DNA of 64,000 bases from Streptomyces sp. NRRL F-2580 (lineage in GTDB: Bacteria > Actinomycetota > Actinomycetes > Streptomycetales > Streptomycetaceae): contig NZ_JOIR01000011.1 in NCBI RefSeq assembly GCF_000720115.1, positions 124,001 through 188,000 on the forward strand. The letters run 5' to 3'. How positions within the stretch are numbered: position 1 is the stretch's first letter; each line of letters opens with the position of its first letter. Below the pieces are notes generated by a model, which worked only from the letters and a program-made list of their open reading frames with translations, ran no database searches and had not been told where the DNA came from. This document shows, piece after piece, positions 1 through 8,375 of this stretch. The position numbers were made by a program, and so were the translations under genes.

Positions 1-149
1 CCGGCTGGCTCGCCGGCGGCACGGGCCTGAGCATCGGCAGCCAGCGCGGCGGCCTGCGACTGAAGACCGCGCGCTCCCGCGCCAACAAGGCCGTCCGCAT
101 AAAGGGCGTCAAGGCAGTCAAGGGTGTGAAGAGCGTCAAGAAGCTGTGA
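1..149 (+). CDS. mreD: MreD C-terminus (partial, 5' end outside window)
   Basis: Only the last 48 codons are present, in the frame starting at base 3 and ending with TGA at 147-149. They encode a hydrophobic glycine-rich stretch followed by a lysine/arginine-rich tail with a repeated K-G-V-K pattern, as expected for a cytoplasmic C-terminus after the last membrane segment. The identification rests on context: in Streptomyces mreD directly precedes the class B PBP and RodA genes, which follow here after 13 bases. MreD is an inner-membrane partner of MreB/MreC in wall synthesis, which in Streptomyces matters mainly for the spore wall. The fragment alone would not identify the family. Confidence 0.72.
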   Translation, partial: GWLAGGTGLSIGSQRGGLRLKTARSRANKAVRIKGVKAVKGVKSVKKL

Positions 150-162
150 GGGAGGAGCAGGC

Positions 163-2361
163 GTGACGAACGTTCCGGAGACCGGCCGCACCTCCCGGGT
201 ACAGATCAGGCTCGTCATCATGCAGGTGCTCATCGTCTCGATGCTGGTCACCCTCGGCGGCCGGCTCTGGTTCCTCCAGATCCGCAACGGCGCGGAGTAC
301 TACCACGAGGCCAAGAGCAACCACGTGCAGCGGGTGGTCCAGCCCGCCGTGCGCGGCTCGATCCTCGACGCCCGCGGGGTCCCCCTCGCCGACAACGAGA
401 CCCGGCTCGTCGTCTCCGCCAGCCGCACCGCGCTGATGAAGATGAAGGACCGGGGCAAGGGCGTCATGACCCGCCTCGCCGACGTCCTGGACATGACCCC
501 CAAGGAGGTCATGGAGAAGGTCCGGCTCTGTGACTCCCAGACCCCCGCGCCCTGCTGGAACGGTTCCCCGTACCAGCCGATCCCGGTCACCATGGAGGCC
601 ACCACGCAGCAGGCGCTCCAGCTGCGCGAGCGCCCCGAGGAATTCCCCGGCATCACCGCGGAGCCCACCGCCGTCCGCCGCTACCCGGCCCCCGGCGGGG
701 CCCGTACCTCGCAGGTGCTCGGCTACCTCTCGCCGGTCACCGACGACGAGATCCAGAAGGCCAAGGACACCGACTCCCCGCACCTGCGGTCCGACCAGGT
801 CGGCCGCTCCGGCATCGAACGCACCTATGACCGGCAGCTGCGCGGCAAGGCGGAAGTCACCTCGTACGAGGTCGACAACCTCGGCCGGGTCATGGGCCAG
901 ACCAAGTCCGACCCGGGCGTGGCCGGGTCCACCCTCATCACGAGCATCGACGCCCGGGTCCAGGCCGTGGCCGAGTTCGAGCTCCAGCAGGCGATGAAGG
1001 TCGTCCGCAACGAGACCGACAACATCACGGGCCGCAAGTACGAGGCCGACTCGGGCGCCGTCGTCGTCATGGAGGCCAAGACCGGCCGCGTCGTCGCGAT
1101 GGCCTCCCAGCCCGACTACGACCCCAACGCCTGGGTCGGCGGCATCTCCGGCAAGGACTACGCCAGGCTCACCAGCAAGAACTCCAACTACCCGCTGCTC
1201 AACCGGGCCATCCAGGGCCAGGCCCCCGCGGGCTCCATCTTCAAGGTGGTCTCGGCGAGCGCGGCCGTGCGGGCCGGCTACGACTTCGACGACAAGTACA
1301 ACTGCAGCGCCTCCTACAACATGGGCGGCCGGAGCTTCGCGAACTTCGAGTCCAAGGGGCACGGCCCCATCACCCTCGGCGACGCGCTCAAGTTCTCCTG
1401 CAACACCGTCTTCTACGCCCTCGGCCACAAGGAGTGGCAGCGCGACGGCGGCCTCAAGCCCAAGAAGAACGCCCACGACTGGTTCTACCGGACCGCCCGC
1501 GAGTTCGGCCTCGGCTCCGAGACCCACATCGACCTGCCGAACGAGGTCACCGGCCGCATCCCCGACCGCAAGTGGAAGCAGAGCTTCTGGGCGGCCAACA
1601 AGGACTCCTGGTGCAAGCAGGGCAAGCGGGGCGGCAGCTACGTCGAGCAGATCGCCTACGAGAGCTGCCTCGAAGGCAACCAGCTGAAGGCCTACGACAG
1701 CATCAACTTCGCCATCGGCCAGGGAGACGTCCTCGTCACCCCCATCCAGATGGCCACCGCGTACTCCGCCATCAGCAACGGCGGCACCCTCTACAACCCC
1801 ACGGTCGGCAAGGCCCTGGTCAGCCCCGACGGCAAGCGCATCGAGATGATCAAGCCGCAGTCCCACGGCCGGCTGCCGATCGACGCCAAGACCATCGGCG
1901 ACCTCGACAAGGGCCTGCGCTCGGTCGCCGAACCCGGCGGCACCGCCGCCTGGCGGTTCATCGGCTGGCCGATGGACAAGATCCCGATGCACGCCAAGAC
2001 CGGCACCGCCCAGGTGTACGGCAAGCAGACCACGTCCTGGCTGGCGACCTACACCAAGGACTTCACGATCGTCATGACGATCTCCCAGGGCGGCACCGGC
2101 TCCGGAGCCTCCGGCCCCGCCGTCCGCAACCTCTACAACGCCATCTACGGTCTCGACATGGCCGGCAAGCAGGACCCGAAGAAGGCCCTGCTGCTGCGGC
2201 CCGAGGCGAACCTGCCCAAGATCCGCCCCGACGGTTCCATCGACTCCCCGGAGATCCGGCCGTACGTGCCGCCGTCCCCGGAGGAGCTCGAACCGCCCGC
2301 CCTCGCTGGGCCGCCCGCCCTCGCCGGGCCGCCCGCCCCGCCTCCCGCACGGCACGACTGA
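163..2361 (+). CDS. mrdA: Class B penicillin-binding protein 2 (peptidoglycan DD-transpeptidase)
   Basis: A 732-residue bitopic enzyme that cross-links peptidoglycan at the outer face of the membrane. An N-terminal signal anchor lies at about residues 15-38, followed by the PBP dimerisation region and the transpeptidase domain. The catalytic triad motifs are visible: S-I-F-K with the nucleophile near Ser358, S-C-N near 412, and K-T-G-T near 612. The C-terminal tail is proline-rich with a short P-P-A-L-A-G repeat. The GTG start at 163 follows a GGAGGAG ribosome binding site at about 151-157. It sits between mreD and rodA in the mre cluster, and RodA-type glycosyltransferases pair with exactly this PBP class. 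Confidence 0.95.
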   Translation: MTNVPETGRTSRVQIRLVIMQVLIVSMLVTLGGRLWFLQIRNGAEYYHEAKSNHVQRVVQPAVRGSILDARGVPLADNETRLVVSASRTALMKMKDRGKGVMTRLADVLDMTPKEVMEKVRLCDSQTPAPCWNGSPYQPIPVTMEATTQQALQLRERPEEFPGITAEPTAVRRYPAPGGARTSQVLGYLSPVTDDEIQKAKDTDSPHLRSDQVGRSGIERTYDRQLRGKAEVTSYEVDNLGRVMGQTKSDPGVAGSTLITSIDARVQAVAEFELQQAMKVVRNETDNITGRKYEADSGAVVVMEAKTGRVVAMASQPDYDPNAWVGGISGKDYARLTSKNSNYPLLNRAIQGQAPAGSIFKVVSASAAVRAGYDFDDKYNCSASYNMGGRSFANFESKGHGPITLGDALKFSCNTVFYALGHKEWQRDGGLKPKKNAHDWFYRTAREFGLGSETHIDLPNEVTGRIPDRKWKQSFWAANKDSWCKQGKRGGSYVEQIAYESCLEGNQLKAYDSINFAIGQGDVLVTPIQMATAYSAISNGGTLYNPTVGKALVSPDGKRIEMIKPQSHGRLPIDAKTIGDLDKGLRSVAEPGGTAAWRFIGWPMDKIPMHAKTGTAQVYGKQTTSWLATYTKDFTIVMTISQGGTGSGASGPAVRNLYNAIYGLDMAGKQDPKKALLLRPEANLPKIRPDGSIDSPEIRPYVPPSPEELEPPALAGPPALAGPPAPPPARHD

Positions 2362-2373
2362 GGACCGAAAGAC

Positions 2374-3573
2374 ATGCAGACCGCCAACAAGTTCTCCGTC
2401 TCCCGGTACGCGCCCGAGCGCGGGGCGATGGCCAAGCTCACCGCCCGCGACTCCGTGGTGCGCCGGCTCGACTGGCCGATACTCCTCTCCGCGCTCGCCC
2501 TGTCCTTCATGGGCTCCCTGCTGGTGTGGTCGGCGACCCGCAACAGGACCCAGCTGAACCAGGGGGACCCGTACTACTTCCTGGCCCGGCACGCCCTGAA
2601 CACCGGCATCGGCCTCGTCCTGATGATCGGCACCGTCTGGCTCGGCCACCGCACCCTGCGCGGTGCGGTGCCGGTCCTCTACGGGCTCTCGCTGGTGCTC
2701 ATCCTGGCCGTGCTCACCCCGCTCGGCGCCACCATCAACGGCGCCCACGCGTGGATCGTGATCGGCGGCGGATTCTCCCTCCAGCCCTCCGAGTTCGTGA
2801 AGATCACGATCATCCTGGTCATGGCGATGCTGCTGGCCACCCGGGTGGACGCGGGCGACCTCACCCACCCGGACCACCGCACGGTCGTCAAGGCGCTCTG
2901 CCTGGCCGCCGCCCCGATGGGCATCGTCATGCTGATGCCCGACCTCGGGTCCGTCATGGTCATGATCGTCATCGTGCTCGGCGTGCTGCTGGCCTCCGGC
3001 GCCTCCAACCGCTGGGTGCTCGGACTCCTCGGCACCGGCGCCGGCGGCGCCGTCCTGATCTGGCAGCTCGGCGTCCTCGACGAATACCAGATCAACCGCT
3101 TCGCGGCCTTCGCCAACCCCGAGCTCGACCCCGCGGGCGTCGGCTACAACACCAACCAGGCGCGCATCGCGATCGGCTCCGGCGGCCTCACCGGCTCCGG
3201 GCTGTTCAAGGGATCGCAGACCACCGGCCAGTTCGTGCCGGAGCAGCAGACCGACTTCGTCTTCACCGTGGCGGGGGAGGAGCTGGGCTTCCTCGGGGCC
3301 GGGCTGATCCTGTTCCTGCTGGCCGTCATCCTGTGGCGGGCCTGCATGATCGCCCGGGAGACCACGGAGCTGTACGGGACGATCGTGTGCGCCGGGATCA
3401 TCGCCTGGTTCGCCTTCCAGTCCTTCGAGAACATCGGGATGACCCTCGGGATCATGCCGGTGGCCGGGCTGCCACTGCCGTTCGTCTCGTACGGAGGCTC
3501 GTCGATGTTCGCGGTGTGGGTGGCGATCGGACTGCTGCAATCGATCAAGGTGCAGCGGCCATTGTCAGCCTGA
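2374..3573 (+). CDS. rodA: RodA/FtsW/SpoVE (SEDS) family peptidoglycan glycosyltransferase
   Basis: A 399-residue polytopic membrane protein with about ten hydrophobic segments, of the SEDS family that polymerises lipid II into glycan strands. Family signatures include the W-x-x-I-G-G-G-x-x-L-Q-P-S-E-F segment near residues 127-142, the conserved E-Q-x-T-D-F-x-F-x-x-x-x-E-E-x-G-F loop near 290-307 and the L-P-F-V-S-Y-G-G-S-S signature near 368-378. The ATG is 12 bases after the PBP2 stop, so the two are co-transcribed and probably form one polymerase/transpeptidase pair. An in-frame ATG 54 bases downstream (MAKLTARD) is a possible alternative start. The Streptomyces orthologue has been called sfr. 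Confidence 0.94.
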   Translation: MQTANKFSVSRYAPERGAMAKLTARDSVVRRLDWPILLSALALSFMGSLLVWSATRNRTQLNQGDPYYFLARHALNTGIGLVLMIGTVWLGHRTLRGAVPVLYGLSLVLILAVLTPLGATINGAHAWIVIGGGFSLQPSEFVKITIILVMAMLLATRVDAGDLTHPDHRTVVKALCLAAAPMGIVMLMPDLGSVMVMIVIVLGVLLASGASNRWVLGLLGTGAGGAVLIWQLGVLDEYQINRFAAFANPELDPAGVGYNTNQARIAIGSGGLTGSGLFKGSQTTGQFVPEQQTDFVFTVAGEELGFLGAGLILFLLAVILWRACMIARETTELYGTIVCAGIIAWFAFQSFENIGMTLGIMPVAGLPLPFVSYGGSSMFAVWVAIGLLQSIKVQRPLSA

Positions 3574-3610
3574 TCCCCTGTTCACCCTGCCGCCGTGATC
3601 CGTTCAGGAC

Positions 3611-3616
3611 TAAGTT
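3611..3616 (+). promoter_or_regulatory. -10 box (TAAGTT) of a leaderless promoter for the CYTH/CHAD gene
   Basis: TAAGTT ends 6 bases before the ATG at 3623 and there is no ribosome binding site in between. This spacing puts the transcription start at or within a base of the start codon, the hallmark of actinobacterial leaderless genes. Confidence 0.5.
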
Positions 3617-3622
3617 CGGTCT

Positions 3623-5143
3623 ATGGCGGACACCAAGCGCGAAATCGAGCGTAAATTCGAGTTCTCCAAGGCCAAATCTGCCCGGCGAGGGGTGCCGGAC
3701 CTGACGGGCACGGCCGCGATCGCGGCCGTCTCCGACCAGGGCACCGTCGACCTCGACGCCGTCTACTACGACACCCCCGACCACCGGCTGGCCGCCGACG
3801 GTCTCACCCTGCGGCGCAGAACGGGCGGCGCGGACGCGGGCTGGCACCTCAAACTCCCCGTCTCCCCCGGAGTGCGGGACGAGGTCACGGCCGCGCTCAG
3901 TGACACCGTCCCGCCCGCCCTCGCCGCCCTCGTCCGCTCCCGCGTGCGCGGCGCCGGACTCCAGCCGCAGGTCAGGCTGGTCTCCTCGCGCCGCGTCAGC
4001 CACCTGCTCGACGCCGACGGGGCCCTCCTCGCCGAGCTGAGCACCGACGAGGTCCTCGCCGAGCGGGGCCAGGCCGGCGCCTCCTGGACCGAGGTCGAGG
4101 TGGAACTCGCCGACGGGGTGGACCCCGAACTGCTCGACGCCGTCGAGAAGGCCTTCCGCAAGGCCGGGCTCCGGGTCTCCGACGCCCCCTCGAAGCTCGC
4201 CCGGGCCCTCGCTGAGACCGGTGCCGCGCCCCCGCCCCGGCCCGAGAGCGGCGGCCCCGAGGGCACGGCGGGCGCGTACGTGCTGGCGTACCTGCGGGAC
4301 CAGCGCGACGCCCTGATCGCGCAGGACCCGGCCGTGCGGCGGGGCCTGCCGGACTCCGTCCACCAGATGAGGGTCGCCTGCCGCCGGCTGCGCAGCGCCT
4401 TGAAGACCTACCGCAAGGTCCTCGACCGCGGCGTCACCGACCCGATCGGGGAGGAACTGCGCTGGCTCGCAGCCGAACTCGGCGTCGACCGCGACCGGGA
4501 GGTCCTGCTGGAGCGGATCCAGGACCACCTCGGCGAGCTTCCCCGCAGCCTGCTGCTCGGACCCGTCCGGGCCCGGCTGAAGATCTGGAACGCTGCCCGC
4601 CGCTCGGATGCGCGGCGCCGGTCGCTCGGTGCGCTCGACAGCGCGCGCCACCTGGCCCTCCTGGACTCCCTCGACGCCCTGCTGGAGCGGCCGCCGCTGC
4701 TGAAGGCCGCGGACGGGCGGCCCGAACGCATCCTGCCGAAGGCCGTGCTCCACGACTACGAACGCCTCGCCGAGCGGATCGACACCGCGCTCTCCCTCGA
4801 CGTGGGCCACGAGCGCGACCTGGCGCTGCATGAGGCCCGAAAGGCGGCCAAGCGGTCCCGGTACGCGGCGGAGGCGGCCGTACCGGCCCTCGGGAAACCG
4901 GCGAAACGCCTGGCCAAGGCGGTGAAGAAGGTCCAATCCCTGCTCGGCGACCACCAGGACAGCGTCGTCGCCCGCGATGCCCTGCGCGCTCTCGCCGTGC
5001 AGGCGGCCGGGGCGGGGGAGTCGGCCTTCACCTGGGGCGTGCTCTACGCCCGCGAGGAAGCCCTGGCCGAGCGGAGCGAAAGGGAGCTTCCGGATATGTG
5101 GGCGAAGGCCTCCGGCCCGGCGGTGCGCTCCGGACTGGAATGA
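3623..5143 (+). CDS. CYTH and CHAD domain-containing protein
   Basis: 506 residues. The N-terminus carries the E-x-E-x-K signature of CYTH (triphosphate tunnel metalloenzyme) domains as R-E-I-E-R-K-F, followed by alternating strands to about residue 195. From about residue 215 to 490 it is a helical CHAD domain with the conserved His/Arg pattern (V-H-Q-M-R-V-A-C-R-R-L-R-S and D-x-H-E-A-R-K-A-A-K-R-x-R-Y). CYTH domains act on triphosphates or nucleotide-like substrates; CHAD domains bind inorganic polyphosphate. A polyphosphate-related role is therefore reasonable, but the substrate cannot be read from the sequence. The gene is monocistronic, between rodA and a radical SAM gene. Confidence 0.9.
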   Translation: MADTKREIERKFEFSKAKSARRGVPDLTGTAAIAAVSDQGTVDLDAVYYDTPDHRLAADGLTLRRRTGGADAGWHLKLPVSPGVRDEVTAALSDTVPPALAALVRSRVRGAGLQPQVRLVSSRRVSHLLDADGALLAELSTDEVLAERGQAGASWTEVEVELADGVDPELLDAVEKAFRKAGLRVSDAPSKLARALAETGAAPPPRPESGGPEGTAGAYVLAYLRDQRDALIAQDPAVRRGLPDSVHQMRVACRRLRSALKTYRKVLDRGVTDPIGEELRWLAAELGVDRDREVLLERIQDHLGELPRSLLLGPVRARLKIWNAARRSDARRRSLGALDSARHLALLDSLDALLERPPLLKAADGRPERILPKAVLHDYERLAERIDTALSLDVGHERDLALHEARKAAKRSRYAAEAAVPALGKPAKRLAKAVKKVQSLLGDHQDSVVARDALRALAVQAAGAGESAFTWGVLYAREEALAERSERELPDMWAKASGPAVRSGLE

Positions 5144-5174
5144 TCATGTGGGTGGGGGCGGCTGAGCCGGGAGG

Positions 5175-5180
5175 TACGCT
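5175..5180 (+). promoter_or_regulatory. -10 box (TACGCT) upstream of the radical SAM gene
   Basis: TACGCT lies 38 bases before the ATG at 5219 and overlaps an in-frame TTG at 5180 that itself follows a GGGAGG at 5169-5174. The element can be read either as a promoter -10 box for the ATG start or as the ribosome binding region of a TTG start. The promoter reading is preferred because homologues, as I recall them, begin at MTxSVFPQLEALL. Confidence 0.35.
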
Positions 5181-5218
5181 TGAGAGCTGCCCCCTGCCCG
5201 CTTCACGAAAGTCGCGTG

Positions 5219-7141
5219 ATGACCGAGTCGGTCTTCCCTCAGCTTGAGGCCCTGCTTCCGCACGTGCAGAAGCCCATCCAGTACGTCGGCGGTGAACTCA
5301 ACTCCACGGTCAAGGAGTGGGAGAGCTGCGACGTCCGGTGGGCGCTCATGTACCCGGACGCGTACGAAGTCGGGCTGCCCAACCAGGGCGTCATGATCCT
5401 GTACGAGGTGCTGAACGAGCGCGAGGGCGTCCTCGCCGAGCGCACGTACAGCGTGTGGCCGGACCTCGAAGAGCTGATGCGCGAGCACAAGGTGCCGCAG
5501 TTCACCGTGGACAGCCACCGCCCGGTCTCCGCCTTCGACGTGTTCGGCCTGTCCTTCTCCACGGAGCTGGGCTACACCAACATGCTCACGGCGCTGGACC
5601 TCGCGGGCATCCCGCTGGAGGCCCGCAACCGTACGGTCGACCACCCGATCGTCCTCGCGGGCGGCCACGCGGCCTTCAACCCCGAGCCGATCGCGGAGTT
5701 CATCGACTGCGCGGTCATCGGCGACGGCGAGCAGGCCGTCCTCGACATGACCGAGATCATCCGCACCTGGAAGGCCGAGGGGCGGCCGGGCGGGCGCGAG
5801 GAAGTCCTGCTCCGCCTGGCGAAGACCGGCAACGTCTACGTTCCGGGCTTCTACGACGTGGAGTACCTGCCGGACGGCCGCATCGGCCGTGTCGTGCCGA
5901 ACCGCTCCGGAGTGCCGTGGCGCGTGTCCAAGCACACCGTCATGGACCTCGACGAGTGGCCCTACCCCAAGCAGCCGCTGGTCCCGCTCGCCGAGACCGT
6001 CCACGAGCGGATGTCGGTGGAGATCTTCCGCGGCTGCACCCGCGGCTGCCGTTTCTGCCAGGCCGGCATGATCACGCGCCCCGTGCGGGAGCGAAGCATC
6101 ACCGGCATCGGCGAGATGGTGGAGCGCGGCCTGAAGGCCACGGGCTTCGAGGAGGTGGGTCTCCTCTCCCTCTCCTCGGCGGACCACACGGAGATCGCCG
6201 ACATCGCCAAGGGCCTCGCGGACCGCTACACGGACGACAAGGTGGGCCTGTCCCTGCCGTCGACCCGCGTGGACGCCTTCAACGTGGACCTGGCCAACGA
6301 GCTGACCCGCAACGGGCGCCGCTCCGGTCTGACCTTCGCCCCTGAGGGCGGCTCCGAGCGCATGCGCAAGGTCATCAACAAGATGGTCTCGGAAGAGGAC
6401 CTGATCCGGACCGTCGCCACCGCGTACGGCAACGGCTGGCGCCAGGTGAAGCTGTACTTCATGTGCGGCCTGCCCACCGAGACCGACGAGGACGTCCTCC
6501 AGATCGGCGACATGGCGGTCAACGTCATCGCCAAGGGCCGCGAGGTCTCGGGCCAGAACGACATCCGCTGCACCGTCTCGATCGGCGGCTTCGTCCCCAA
6601 GCCGCACACCCCGTTCCAGTGGGCGCCGCAGCTGTCGGCCGAGGAGACGGACGCCCGCCTGGGCAAGCTCCGCGACAAGATCCGCGGCGACAAGAAGTAC
6701 GGCCGCTCCATCGGCTTCCGCTACCACGACGGCAAGCCGGGCATCGTCGAGGGCCTCCTCTCCCGCGGCGACCGCCGCATCGGCGACGTCATCCGCGCCG
6801 TGTACGAGTCGGGCGGCCGCTTCGACGGCTGGCGCGAGCACTTCTCGTACGACCGCTGGATGGAGGCCGCGGAGAAGACGCTGCCGGCCTACGGCGTGGA
6901 CGTGGCCTGGTACACGACGCGCGAGCGCACGTACGAGGAGGTCCTGCCCTGGGACCACCTGGACTCCGGTCTCGACAAGGACTGGCTCTGGGAGGACTGG
7001 CAGGACGCCCTCGACGAGACCGAGGTCGACGACTGCCGCTGGACCCCCTGCTTCGACTGTGGCGTGTGTCCTCAGCTCGACACGCACATCCAGATCGGCC
7101 CCACCGGCAAGAAGCTGCTGCCGCTGACGGTCGTGAAGTAA
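5219..7141 (+). CDS. TIGR03960-type B12-binding domain radical SAM protein
   Basis: 640 residues from the ATG at 5219; an in-frame TTG at 5180 would add 13. The N-terminal third is a cobalamin-binding-like fold (A-L-M-Y-P-D-A-Y-E-V-G-L-P, A-G-G-H-A-A-F-N-P-E-P). The radical SAM core follows with the cluster motif C-T-R-G-C-R-F-C near residue 272 and a late cysteine cluster near the C-terminus (C-F-D-C-G-V-C). In this family the protein is encoded next to a TIGR03936/DUF2344 protein, and the same is true here with one gene between. The reaction is unknown; a tRNA/RNA modification role has been guessed for the pair. A strong terminator follows the stop. Confidence 0.88.
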   Translation: MTESVFPQLEALLPHVQKPIQYVGGELNSTVKEWESCDVRWALMYPDAYEVGLPNQGVMILYEVLNEREGVLAERTYSVWPDLEELMREHKVPQFTVDSHRPVSAFDVFGLSFSTELGYTNMLTALDLAGIPLEARNRTVDHPIVLAGGHAAFNPEPIAEFIDCAVIGDGEQAVLDMTEIIRTWKAEGRPGGREEVLLRLAKTGNVYVPGFYDVEYLPDGRIGRVVPNRSGVPWRVSKHTVMDLDEWPYPKQPLVPLAETVHERMSVEIFRGCTRGCRFCQAGMITRPVRERSITGIGEMVERGLKATGFEEVGLLSLSSADHTEIADIAKGLADRYTDDKVGLSLPSTRVDAFNVDLANELTRNGRRSGLTFAPEGGSERMRKVINKMVSEEDLIRTVATAYGNGWRQVKLYFMCGLPTETDEDVLQIGDMAVNVIAKGREVSGQNDIRCTVSIGGFVPKPHTPFQWAPQLSAEETDARLGKLRDKIRGDKKYGRSIGFRYHDGKPGIVEGLLSRGDRRIGDVIRAVYESGGRFDGWREHFSYDRWMEAAEKTLPAYGVDVAWYTTRERTYEEVLPWDHLDSGLDKDWLWEDWQDALDETEVDDCRWTPCFDCGVCPQLDTHIQIGPTGKKLLPLTVVK

Positions 7142-7155
7142 CCCTTGGGTCACGA

Positions 7156-7186
7156 GAGGCCCCCGCCCGCAACGGGTGGGGGCCTC
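7156..7186 (+). terminator. Intrinsic-type hairpin after the radical SAM gene
   Basis: A 13-bp stem (GAGGCCCCCGCCC against GGGTGGGGGCCTC, one G-T pair) with a 5-base loop lies 15 bases after the stop codon. There is no U-tract, as is common in Streptomyces. Confidence 0.75.
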
Positions 7187-7204
7187 TGCCGTGTCCTTGA
7201 CTGC

Positions 7205-8290
7205 ATGGAACTGGACGAACGGCCTCCCGGCGGCGGTGGCGACGGATGCCTGGTGGGAGCCATCAGGATCCCCGTCAAGATCGTCGCCGTACTCGTCGTA
7301 CTGCCCGTACGAGTGGTCTGGGAACTGCTCGTAGCCCTGGGCCGGGCCGCGCACCGGCACGTCCTCGGGCCGCTGTACGTCCACGTCGTCGAGCCGGCGC
7401 TGCGGGTCCTCGGCTGGGTGCTTGCCACCTTGCTCAAGCTGGTCTTCGTCTGGCCGTGGGTCGGGCTGTGGCGGTACGTGCTCGCCCCGGTGGGGCGGGG
7501 CCTCGCGTGGCTGGGCCGCGGTGCGTACGCGCACCTGCTCGCGCCGGCCGGCCGGTTCCTGAGCACCCACCTGTTCCGGCCGCTCTGGGCAGCGCTGACC
7601 TGGGCCGGCCGGGGCGGGCTGCGGTACCTGCTCGCCCCGCTCGGCAAGGGAGTGGCGTGGGTTGCGTGGGCCCTGGCCATGGCGCTGTTCGTGTGGCCGT
7701 GGGTCGGGCTGTGGCGGTACGTGCTCGCGCCCGTCGGCCGGGGCCTCGCCCGGCTGGCCGAGGCGGCCTACCGGTACGTGCTCACCCCGCTCGGACATGG
7801 CTTCGCGTGGCTGGCCGCCGCGGTGTACCGGTACCTGCTGCGGCCGGTCGGGCTGGGCCTCGCGTGGCTGGCGGTGGCGGTGTACCGGTACCTGCTGCGG
7901 CCCGTCGGGCTGGGCCTGGCGTGGCTGGCGGTCGCGCTGTACCGGTACGTGCTCACCCCGCTCGGGCAGGTCCTCCTGTGGGCCTGGCACGTGGCCGGGC
8001 GGATCGTCGCGGCCCTGTGGCGCGGGCTCAAGTGGATCGGCTGGGTGCTGGTCGGCTGGCCCGCGTCCCGGGTGTACCGGCACGTGCTGACCCCCGCCGG
8101 CCACGCCGTCCGCGAGGTCTGGCGCACCGGCCGCGCCGCGGTCCGTGAGGCGCGCGCCGCGGTGCGCAAGGCGCTGTTCGGTACTCCTCCCGTGGAACCG
8201 GCGAGGTCACGGGCGCGTACTCTGGGTAGTACGACAGCCGCAGGCAACACGCCCGCTCCCGAGATCTCCCTCCACGAACGGCAGGGGTGA
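7205..8290 (+). CDS. Tandem-repeat integral membrane protein of unknown function
   Basis: 361 residues from the ATG at 7205, the first start after the upstream terminator; no clear ribosome binding site, and a GTG at 7253 is an alternative. From about residue 85 to 285 the protein is built from roughly nine to ten units of about 19 residues with the pattern Y/W-R-Y-V/L-L-x-P-x-G-x-G-L-A-W-L-A-x-A-x, nearly identical in the middle. The units are hydrophobic with regularly spaced Arg, Tyr, Trp and Pro, suggesting re-entrant or amphipathic helices in the membrane. The C-terminus is an Arg/Ala-rich soluble tail. It lies between the two radical SAM-associated genes. I recognise no characterised family. 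Confidence 0.7.
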   Translation: MELDERPPGGGGDGCLVGAIRIPVKIVAVLVVLPVRVVWELLVALGRAAHRHVLGPLYVHVVEPALRVLGWVLATLLKLVFVWPWVGLWRYVLAPVGRGLAWLGRGAYAHLLAPAGRFLSTHLFRPLWAALTWAGRGGLRYLLAPLGKGVAWVAWALAMALFVWPWVGLWRYVLAPVGRGLARLAEAAYRYVLTPLGHGFAWLAAAVYRYLLRPVGLGLAWLAVAVYRYLLRPVGLGLAWLAVALYRYVLTPLGQVLLWAWHVAGRIVAALWRGLKWIGWVLVGWPASRVYRHVLTPAGHAVREVWRTGRAAVREARAAVRKALFGTPPVEPARSRARTLGSTTAAGNTPAPEISLHERQG

Positions 8291-8375
8291 GCCGGGGGCA
8301 GGGCGGCGCCGGCCGGTCCCACAGACGCTCAGGGCGACGCGCGAGCCGCGGAGCCCCGCACAAGGAGAAGAACCA

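Noticed and set aside
136..3540. A 1,134-residue open frame on the minus strand opposite PBP2 and RodA
   Set aside because: It is a mirror of GC-biased codons: no domain, low-complexity Gly/Val/Arg composition, and both plus-strand genes beneath it are certain.
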